Shown here: positions 32,910 to 40,700 of the stretch, piece after piece
Layout: every line of letters starts with the position of its first letter
Position numbering within the stretch: the stretch's first letter is position 1
Assembly (NCBI RefSeq): GCF_900129385.1
Contig: NZ_FQVO01000016.1
Coordinates: 18,518-82,517, forward strand
DNA from: Chryseobacterium takakiae
GTDB taxonomy: Bacteria > Bacteroidota > Bacteroidia > Flavobacteriales > Weeksellaceae
Reading direction: 5' to 3'
Length of the DNA: 64,000 nt
Translations under genes and position numbers: made by a program
Notes under the pieces: model-generated
Seen by the model: the letters and a program-made list of their open reading frames with translations, nothing else
Told to the model about the DNA's origin: nothing
Database searches by the model: none

Positions 32910-33434
32910 ATGGAAAATATGCAAAACAGTCACCATGCGGGTCATTCCTCGGAGCATGGCACGCACAATACAAAACATGCTTCGGCCATGTACAAACGCT
33001 TTGCGGTGATGGCTGTAGCCATGTTCGCAGTGATGTATTTTATCATGTACGCCATGATTGACGGGTGGCAGAACCTGATACCCAATATCAACAATTTGTA
33101 CATGACCCTGCTGATGACTTCGGCAATGCTGCTTATCGAATTAGCGATAATGAAAGTAATGTACCCCAACAGGAAGATGAATTGGGCGATAGCCATCATC
33201 TCGGTTGCTGTTGGCATCTTTTCATGGTTTGGTATCAGGGAACAAATCAATGTCGGGGACAAGCAGTTTGCAAAGGGTATGATACCCCATCACGCAGCAG
33301 CCATATTGATGTCCGAAAAGGCACACCTGACCGACCCGGAACTGATAGAGCTGCAAAAAAATATACTTAAAACCCAAGCGGAAGAAATTGAACTAATGAA
33401 GCGCAAGCTAAAAGAGTTTGAAGAAAGTAAATAA
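32910..33434 (+). CDS. DUF305 copper-resistance membrane protein
   Basis: This 174-residue protein has a His-rich N-terminus (HHAGHSSEHGTHNTKHA), three membrane helices (about residues 28-48, 55-75 and 82-98) and a C-terminal DUF305-type segment, KGMIPHHAAAILMSEKA, followed by a long helix. The MIPHHxxAI motif is the conserved metal-binding core of DUF305. Members are repeatedly found in copper islands of Bacteroidota; the mechanism is unknown. Spacing to its neighbours (11 and 26 nt) keeps it in the operon. Confidence 0.85.
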   Translation: MENMQNSHHAGHSSEHGTHNTKHASAMYKRFAVMAVAMFAVMYFIMYAMIDGWQNLIPNINNLYMTLLMTSAMLLIELAIMKVMYPNRKMNWAIAIISVAVGIFSWFGIREQINVGDKQFAKGMIPHHAAAILMSEKAHLTDPELIELQKNILKTQAEEIELMKRKLKEFEESK

Positions 33435-33460
33435 TAAAATTTAAAAAAACAAGTTTGGAC

Positions 33461-33880
33461 ATGAACAAAATAATAATTGGCTTTATTTCCTTATTAACCC
33501 TGCTATTCACCGCTTGCGGTCAGGCGGGGTCAAATAAGGATGAAGCGGAACAGCAGCATTCGCAGGCAACTCCGGAAAGCAACGGACATACTACCCAAAT
33601 AGGTGAATTGGTTCCATCGGATGAAGTCTGCATGGTCAACGATGCCTATATGGGCAAAAGGCAGTTTGACGTAAAATTTGATGGTAAAACCTATTACGGA
33701 TGTTGCGAAATGTGTAAGGAACGTATTCCAAAAGATGCGACCGTGCGGATGGCGATAGACCCCTATTCCCATAAGCAGGTAGACAAAGCTAATGCGGTGA
33801 TTGCTGTGACAGGAAATAACGGTGAAGTTTCTTATTTTGAAAACAAGGAGAATTATGCCAAGTATGTGAAAAAACAGTAG
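33461..33880 (+). CDS. TRASH/YHS-like metal-binding lipoprotein
   Basis: The ATG at 33461 gives 139 residues (a TTG two codons upstream is also in frame). A lipoprotein signal ends in LLFTACGQAG. The mature part has VCMVNDAYMGKRQFDVKFDG followed by YYGCCEMCKERI, the cysteine spacing of TRASH/YHS-like domains that bind copper or other soft metals. A His/Lys-rich region follows. Position between DUF305 and the haem-binding protein suggests an envelope copper sensor or chaperone; the family name is a best fit by pattern. Confidence 0.72.
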   Translation: MNKIIIGFISLLTLLFTACGQAGSNKDEAEQQHSQATPESNGHTTQIGELVPSDEVCMVNDAYMGKRQFDVKFDGKTYYGCCEMCKERIPKDATVRMAIDPYSHKQVDKANAVIAVTGNNGEVSYFENKENYAKYVKKQ

Positions 33881-33912
33881 ACACAAAAAGATGAAGCCAC
33901 AATAAAATAATT

Positions 33913-34368
33913 ATGACCATAAAGAAGAAAATCATATTGGGGCTGGCTGTCGTCCTGATTGCCATACAGTTCTTTCAGCCCTTACGGAACCAGGCGGTTG
34001 AAGTGCCAGCCACCCATATCGAAAGGGTGTACACCGTACCCCAAAATGTAAAGGCTATCCTTGTTCAGTCCTGTTATGACTGCCATAGCAACAATACCCA
34101 TTATCCGTGGTACAGCCGTATCCAGCCCGGCGCATGGTACATGGCAGAGCATATAAAAAAGGGGAAAGAGGAACTCAACTTTAGCGAATTTGGCGACTAT
34201 TCTGTCCGCAGGCAGCGAAACAAGTTCAGGGCTATGGCCGGGCAGGTTAAGGACGGGGAAATGCCGTTGTCATCATACACACTAATTCATCGCAATGCAG
34301 TATTGTCACCGGAGGATAAGCAGGTTTTGATAGCGTGGTTTAGCACAATGGAAGACAGCATTAAATAA
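33913..34368 (+). CDS. Haem-binding-domain exported protein
   Basis: This 151-residue protein has one N-terminal helix (KIILGLAVVLIAIQFFQPL) and a single CxxCH haem motif in VQSCYDCHSNNTHYPWYS. GAWYMAEHIKKGKEELNFSE follows, matching the small c-type haem-binding domain family common in Bacteroidota. It probably works as a membrane-anchored periplasmic electron carrier. Being 13 nt before a multicopper oxidase suggests it takes part in copper oxidation chemistry, but no partner is proven. Confidence 0.8.
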   Translation: MTIKKKIILGLAVVLIAIQFFQPLRNQAVEVPATHIERVYTVPQNVKAILVQSCYDCHSNNTHYPWYSRIQPGAWYMAEHIKKGKEELNFSEFGDYSVRRQRNKFRAMAGQVKDGEMPLSSYTLIHRNAVLSPEDKQVLIAWFSTMEDSIK

Positions 34369-34381
34369 AATTTTTCAAATC

Positions 34382-36655
34382 ATGAACAGATATAATAAAA
34401 TACCTATAAGAATTTTGCAAACAGTGCTGATACTGCTTTGCACGCAAACGCTGTTTGCACAGAGAGTGGTGCATTACGAGCTGTATGTAAAAGATACGCT
34501 TGTCAACTATGCAGGTAAGCAAAAAAGGGCAATTGCCGTAAACGGGCAAATCCCCATGCCCACCCTTACCTTTACCGAGGGCGACACTGCCGAAATAGTG
34601 GTGCACAACCAATTGAAAGAAAGCACATCACTTCACTGGCATGGTGTGTTCCTGCCCAATAAAGAAGACGGTGTGCCCTGGCTTACACAAAAACCCATCG
34701 CACCGGGCACAACCTACACCTACCGTTTTCCGATTATCCAGCATGGTACGCACTGGTACCATTCCCACTCAGGATTGCAGGAGCAGATTGGCATGTACGG
34801 AAGTTTTATCATGAAGAAAAGAAGCGATGATAAGACATTCAGAAAAGGAATTGACGATTTGCCGACCGTTCCAATTATATTAAGTGAGTGGACAAATCTT
34901 AACCCCGATAATATCAACCGTATGCTACACAATGCAAATGATTGGGCGGCCATTAAGAAAGGCGCAACACAATCATATGTTGAAGCTATTAAGGAGGGAA
35001 AATTAGGGGTAAAGGTAAAAAACGAGTGGAAGCGGATGCTGGCGATGGATGTCAGTGACGTTTACTATGATAAAATCCTAATAAATGGTAGCCATAGCAC
35101 CGATTTGAAAACAATTGATGGTAAAAAGCTAAAAGCAGGCGACAAAGTCAGATTGCGTGTTTCCAATGGAGGGGCGTCTTCATATTTCTGGCTACGGTAT
35201 GCTGGAGGAAAAATTACAGTAGTAGCGAATGATGGGAATGATGTTGAGCCTGTAGAGGTGGACAGGTTAATCATTGCCGTTTCTGAAACTTACGATATTG
35301 TAGTGACTATCCCTCAAGATGGTTTGGCTTACGAGTTCTTAGCAACAACCGAAGACAGGACACAATCTGCGAGTTACTTTATAGGTGATGGGGTCAAACA
35401 GCTTATTTCTCCACTCCCACGATTGAAGTATTTCGAGGGGATGAAGATGATGAACGATATGATGAAAATGAATGGCGATTTGGACGATATGGGCATGAAG
35501 ATGAGCCTTAACCAAATGGACATGAATGTAGTGATGTATCCCGAAATTACCGGAGATGCAACAAAAAAAGCAGACCACAGTAAGCATGAGGGTATGGATA
35601 TGGATAACGACGCTAACCGTTACAACGCTAATGCCTTGGGAGACATCAAAACATTAAATTATGCTATGTTGCAATCACCTTATAACACCTCTCTTCCAAA
35701 TGATGCGCCTGTAAAAGAGTTGAAATTCACACTTACTGGCAACATGAACCGCTATGTATGGAGCATGGATAATAAAATACTTTCGGAAACTGACAAAATA
35801 CCTGTAAAAAAAGGAGAAATTCTACGGATTACCATTTATAATAATTCAATGATGCGGCATCCAATGCATCTTCACGGATTTGATTTCAGGGTGATAAACG
35901 GAAAAGGCGAAAAATCGCCGCTTAAAAATGTGTTGGATATCATGCCTATGGAAACAGATACCATTGAGTTTTTAGCAAATGAGGAAGGTGATTGGTTCTT
36001 TCATTGCCATATATTATATCACATGATGGCGGGAATGAACAGGGTCTTTGAAGTTGGAGACTACAATAACCCCTATCTACCCGACAAGGCAAAAGCCTAT
36101 AAAGAATTGCAAAGAGAAAGTAATATGCCTCATTTTATGGCACAAAACGATTTTGCAACCAATGGTAATGATGGAGAAGCTATGCTAATGAATGCACGCT
36201 ACCAATTAGGAACAGAATGGCGTTTAGGCTATAATAGTATGCACGGTTATGAAGTAGAAACCCATTTAGGTAGATACATTGGAAAGATGCAATGGTTCAT
36301 GCCCTTTGTAGGTTTTGATTACCGCTACCGTAAAATGGGAGAAGATGAACACGAAAAGAACATATTTGGACAAACCAACAAGAAAGACACCCGCAGGGCG
36401 TTCAGTTTAGGGTTTATGTATACGTTACCTATGCTGGTCAATTTTCAGGCAGAAGTATATCATGATGGAATTGTGAGATTGCAGTTAATGCGTGAAGATA
36501 TACCAATTTCAAAAAGACTAAGAGGTGGTTTTATGGTGAATACCGACTTAGAGTATATGGGAGAACTTAGGTATATCATTAATAAGAATATAGGTATACG
36601 TACCCACTATGATAGCGATATGGGCTTTGGTGTGGGGCTGGCATTGACTTATTAA
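34382..36655 (+). CDS. Multicopper oxidase fused to a CopB/PcoB-like outer-membrane domain
   Basis: This 757-residue protein has a signal peptide (VLILLCTQTLFAQ). The four copper-ligand blocks of a CopA/PcoA oxidase are seen: HWHGVFLPNKEDG, HGTHWYHSHSG, HPMHLHGFDF and FHCHILYHMMAGM. A Met/Asp-rich insert (MKMMNDMMKMNGDLDDMGMK) lies mid-protein. The last 170 residues (from about NARYQLGTEWRLGYNS) look like the beta-strand-rich PcoB/CopB barrel. The oxidase would convert Cu(I) to Cu(II) in the periplasm or at the outer membrane. The fusion saves a separate copB barrel gene. It ends the copper operon. Confidence 0.9.
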   Translation: MNRYNKIPIRILQTVLILLCTQTLFAQRVVHYELYVKDTLVNYAGKQKRAIAVNGQIPMPTLTFTEGDTAEIVVHNQLKESTSLHWHGVFLPNKEDGVPWLTQKPIAPGTTYTYRFPIIQHGTHWYHSHSGLQEQIGMYGSFIMKKRSDDKTFRKGIDDLPTVPIILSEWTNLNPDNINRMLHNANDWAAIKKGATQSYVEAIKEGKLGVKVKNEWKRMLAMDVSDVYYDKILINGSHSTDLKTIDGKKLKAGDKVRLRVSNGGASSYFWLRYAGGKITVVANDGNDVEPVEVDRLIIAVSETYDIVVTIPQDGLAYEFLATTEDRTQSASYFIGDGVKQLISPLPRLKYFEGMKMMNDMMKMNGDLDDMGMKMSLNQMDMNVVMYPEITGDATKKADHSKHEGMDMDNDANRYNANALGDIKTLNYAMLQSPYNTSLPNDAPVKELKFTLTGNMNRYVWSMDNKILSETDKIPVKKGEILRITIYNNSMMRHPMHLHGFDFRVINGKGEKSPLKNVLDIMPMETDTIEFLANEEGDWFFHCHILYHMMAGMNRVFEVGDYNNPYLPDKAKAYKELQRESNMPHFMAQNDFATNGNDGEAMLMNARYQLGTEWRLGYNSMHGYEVETHLGRYIGKMQWFMPFVGFDYRYRKMGEDEHEKNIFGQTNKKDTRRAFSLGFMYTLPMLVNFQAEVYHDGIVRLQLMREDIPISKRLRGGFMVNTDLEYMGELRYIINKNIGIRTHYDSDMGFGVGLALTY

Positions 36656-36667
36656 AATTAAATAACT

Positions 36668-36768
36668 AAGGGTTGTAAACTGCATAACCGTAAAAAAATA
36701 TCGGTAAAAAAAAGGAGGTGATGCAGGTGTAATTCGCAAAGACTAACCTGCATCATACTACAACCCTT
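36668..36768. ncRNA. Branched inverted-repeat structure between the copper operon and rteC copy 2
   Basis: Outer arms AAGGGTTGTA (36668-36677) and TACAACCCTT (36759-36768) enclose a 9-bp perfect inner helix, GATGCAGGT (36720-36728) with ACCTGCATC (36746-36754), and a smaller ACCG/CGGT hairpin on the left side. The result looks like a three-way junction. The left flank of the inner helix contains AAAGGAGGTGAT, which is fully complementary to the usual 16S rRNA 3' end. No coding frame uses it. It may be a terminator of the multicopper operon, a small RNA or an rteC leader. Confidence 0.45.
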
Positions 36769-36850
36769 TAAAGTATGCAACAAAAATCTATCTATCGTTC
36801 CATCATCAATACGGTAGAGGTTGAATTTTTTTAAGCAGTAATTGCATCAT

Positions 36851-36875
36851 AAGCTAATACGAACAGTGTTAGCTT
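36851..36875 (+). terminator. Hairpin with short T-run upstream of rteC copy 2
   Basis: AAGCTAATAC and GTGTTAGCTT pair (one G-U) around GAACA, followed by TTCTG. It lies 33 bp before the rteC ATG, so it could be an attenuator in the rteC leader or a second terminator of the copper operon. Confidence 0.45.
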
Positions 36876-36907
36876 TTCTGTATTAACCAATAATATATTA
36901 CATCAAA

Positions 36908-37738
36908 ATGAAGCGAATGGATAAATTTTACAATGAAACATATCTTAAATTGGAAACTGCAATCCAGGAACTGGAGATTGAAACCGACTGCCCCATAAAA
37001 AGAATTGAAGCCGTTATACACCATATCATACAAAGCCTTGCCGACTTAAAGGACTTTGTACTGATAAATGACTTTAAGAATATGGAAGAAGAAATCCATT
37101 TTTTCAAGTATCAGAAACCTGTTATTGTTTCAAAGCTCATCTACTACAATGCCATCTATAAAATCGAAACAAGAAGACCCTACGGGAACAAGCGTACCAA
37201 GAAATATTTTACCAAAGAACTGAAAAAGCTAAAAAGGTTCTTTGAAAACAACCTTGATTTTTACAAGTATTACCGCAGCAATAATTCTTTCGTTGACGAA
37301 AAATTCTTTGTGCGTGGCAAGCACGATATAAGGCTGTGGTTAGACACATTTTATTTTGAAGTAGACCATCGTTTTTCTACTTCACACGATTATAAGGTTG
37401 CCAAGATTATTGCCAATGACCTGATACAAGTTTATTTGGAAGACAGGCTCAATAACATCAATGTGAAAAGGGGTTCGGACAATTCATTGAAATGGACGGC
37501 AAGTAAAACGGCACTGACGGAACTCATATATGCACTGTACTCCCACGGTGTATTTAACAATGGGAATACAGACATAAAATTGATAGCTAAAACTTTTGAA
37601 GAAGCCTTTAATATTGAGTTAGGCGATTTTTACCACACGTTTATGGAACTGAAAGCCCGTAAGATAAACCGAACCAAATTCCTTGACAGCCTCTGTGAAG
37701 CCCTAATAAAAAAAATGGACGAAAAGGACGAAAAGTAA
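36908..37738 (+). CDS. rteC: RteC-domain regulator, copy 2
   Basis: This 276-residue protein is nearly identical to copy 1 (23315-24139) over most of its length (FKYQKPVIVSKLIYYNAIYK and RRPYGNKR shared exactly), with most differences in the first 60 residues. High similarity is also evident at the DNA level. The same direct orientation on both sides of the copper island makes these genes long repeats for homologous recombination. The function assumed for the family is control of ICE excision and transfer. It converges with the helicase gene, with only 6 nt between the stops. Confidence 0.88.
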   Translation: MKRMDKFYNETYLKLETAIQELEIETDCPIKRIEAVIHHIIQSLADLKDFVLINDFKNMEEEIHFFKYQKPVIVSKLIYYNAIYKIETRRPYGNKRTKKYFTKELKKLKRFFENNLDFYKYYRSNNSFVDEKFFVRGKHDIRLWLDTFYFEVDHRFSTSHDYKVAKIIANDLIQVYLEDRLNNINVKRGSDNSLKWTASKTALTELIYALYSHGVFNNGNTDIKLIAKTFEEAFNIELGDFYHTFMELKARKINRTKFLDSLCEALIKKMDEKDEK

Positions 37739-37744
37739 CGACTA

Positions 37745-40700
37745 TTATAATACGCCACGAGGTGAATGAACGCCTTTTGTCCGTATAATGCTTTCCTGCA
37801 CCTTTGGGGCTTCATTCTGCTTTTCTGCCTGCTCCGAAGCATCTTGTTTGGTTTCCGGCGTAATAGATAGCTGTATCTTTCTTTCTACGGCAGCCAGTTC
37901 CGTTTTAAGCTCACTCAATCGACTTTCCTTAGCCCAAGTACCGTTAACCACTTCCTGAAGTATCGGCAGGTCTTTTTGTATTTCAGCGATTTTCTCCTGC
38001 TCCTGCTTCACAAAGCCCGGCAGTTTTTCCAAAGCCCTTAAAAAATTCATTGCGGCGGTTTCGGGGTCTTTTGCCATCAGACCGTTATTGTAGGTGTACT
38101 TGATATTGCCCTCGCCAGTTATAAAAAATCTATTGACCCTTTCGAGTGTTGAATTATCCTTTGGAAGTTCTGATTTAACCAATAATTGAAACCCGTAGAG
38201 GTTGCCTATTTCACGATAGTCGCCTGCCGTGCGGGCTTTGTTCGCTATCTCGTTCAGTTTTGCGCCTATTTGTTTCGGATTTGCATTGGGCGGCAAGCCA
38301 TCTAACAGCACAGGGTTTTCGATTGTACCGTCCGAACGCTTTTGCAGGCGTTGCTGTAAGTTTTCCCAGTCGGTACTCATCCGGCTCAAACGGGATTGAG
38401 TGCTTTGCAACATTTCCATATAATCCTGTACCTTAAATTTGGCACTGGATTTAGAGCGGTTGAACGCCTGCTTTTCGCTTTCCAGTCCGGCAATCTGTTT
38501 TTCCAGTTTGGCTTTATCCAACAGGTCTGTATTTCCTGACAGGATTGCCACATATTCCGAAAAGTTCATTCCCGATTTTTCGTCCATACTTCCCTCGTCA
38601 ATCGTTCTTTTGGTCAGGTTGTTAGTCTTTAACTGGTCGATGAAAAGCTGCTTATTATACAGCAGGTTGAATTTGTAACTGTCCAACGATTTTTCAACTG
38701 CATAGATAATCACAGCAACTTTATTATCGGCAAAGAATTTGGCAATCTCATTGCCTTTTCTGATTGCCCGCCCGTCCCTTTGGGCAAGGTCAGACGGTCG
38801 CCACGGTGTATCTAAATGATGAACGGCAACAGCTCTTTTATGTGCGTTTACGCCAGTTCCGAGCATACTTGTAGAACCGAACAGTACACGGATTTTGCCC
38901 TCGTTCATTCCGTTGATAAGTTCCTTACGTTGCTTATCATTTTTCGCTTCCTGAATAAACCTTACTTCGTGCGCAGGTATGCCGTGGTCCTCCACGAGTT
39001 TGCGTTTTATTTCGGAGTACACGTTCCATTCGCCGGGCTTGTAGGTTCCCAAATCGGAGAAAACGAACTGCGTTCCTTTCTGTGCGTTGAACTGGTTGTA
39101 ATACTTGGCGATATTTACCGCACAATGCGAAGCCTTGTTGTCGGGATGGTCGTCGTATATACCACTTACCATACGCATATCGAGCGACATCTTACGGGCA
39201 TAGTCCGTCGCAATGAGCATCTTTGCTTTTTGTTCCCTTTGCGATAATGGTTCTCTACCGAGCAAAGTAGCATCGCCCGTTTTGGCAAACTGCATCAGGC
39301 TTTGGATAAAGGCTTCTTGGTCGGGCGTTGGCGGTATGTTGTACAATACCTCGTTCTTAGTGGGGCGGTCAATACCAATATCCTTAGCCGTTCTGTAATC
39401 CGTGATTTCAGAATAGAACTGTGCCAGTTCCGGCACTTTGATAAAGTAGCGGAAACGCTCTTTTGCTACAATATTGTTAGCTACCGAAAATTCATAATCG
39501 GTCGTTTTCCGTGCATAGATAGCTGCCCACGCATCAAAGGAATGAATACCCTGTTTTTCCAATGCACGGGGGCGCAGGTATTTAAACAGCAGGTACAATT
39601 CCGTTAATGAATTGCTGATGGTTGTACCCGAAAGAAAGGTTGCACCCATATCCGCATTGGTACGCTCTTGAATGGTGCGGATTGCAAACAGCAGGTTCAG
39701 TGCCTTTTGGCTGCCGTCCACGTTCCCCAGTCCGGCAACCCGTGTATGACGGGTGTTGAACATCAGGTTTTTGAACTGGTGGCTTTCGTCCACAAACAAA
39801 TGGTCTATGCCCATCATCTTAAAGTCCACAATATCATCCTTACGGTTTTCAATATCGTGTTGCAGCGTTTTCAGCTTTACTTCAAGATTTTCTTTCCGCT
39901 TGATTACCCCGGCGAGCATTCCCCTTGTCACTTCCTTGCCCTGCGATTTCAGGGCATCGAGATTGCGCTCTACGCTGTCCAGTTCTATTTCGAGGATTTC
40001 CTTTTGTATTTCGGGCGATTGCGGTATCATTCCGAACTGGTCGTGCGTAAGTATCACGCAATCCCAATCATTATTTTTAATATCCCCGAAAATCCGCAGG
40101 CGTTTTTTCGGCGTAAAATCATCAATACCCGGATAAAGGATTTTGGCGTGTGGATAGGCTTTACGGTAGTCTTCGGCAATGGCAGGTATATTTGCTTTCA
40201 GCCCGATAATCATCGGCTTATGGGCTAATCCCAAACGCTTCATTTCCTGCGCTGCGGTACACATTATCAGCGTTTTTCCTGCGCCTACTTCGTGGTCGCA
40301 GATAGCACCGTTGTTCAGCTTTATCATCCAAACGGTGTCCTTTTGACTTGAATACAGGTCTTCAATGCCTGCTCCCTTGCGGTCTAATCCCGGAAATTCC
40401 TGATGGCTTCCGTCATAGTTTGGGCGAACGAAACAATTAAAGGTATCGTTGTACTGGTCGGTCAGCCTGTTTTTAAACTCATCGTTCTGTGCGTGTAGCC
40501 AGTCGGTAAAGGCGGTACGGATTTCGTCAATCTTGGTGTTCGCCATTTGTATGGCTTCCATATCCCGTACTTTAACCTCTTGGTCGCCAACCATTACTTT
40601 TTTGGTAATATCAGGCGTGGTATTGACAAGGGCGTGTTTAAGCAGGGCAATACCGTCAAACGTGCGGCTTTCCGCTTTGACCGCATATTTTTCCCAAATG

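Noticed and set aside
11902..36655. Insertion sequences or transposon ends around the metal islands
   Set aside because: No transposase gene and no terminal inverted repeats were seen; the islands are bounded by core genes, terminators and rteC copies.
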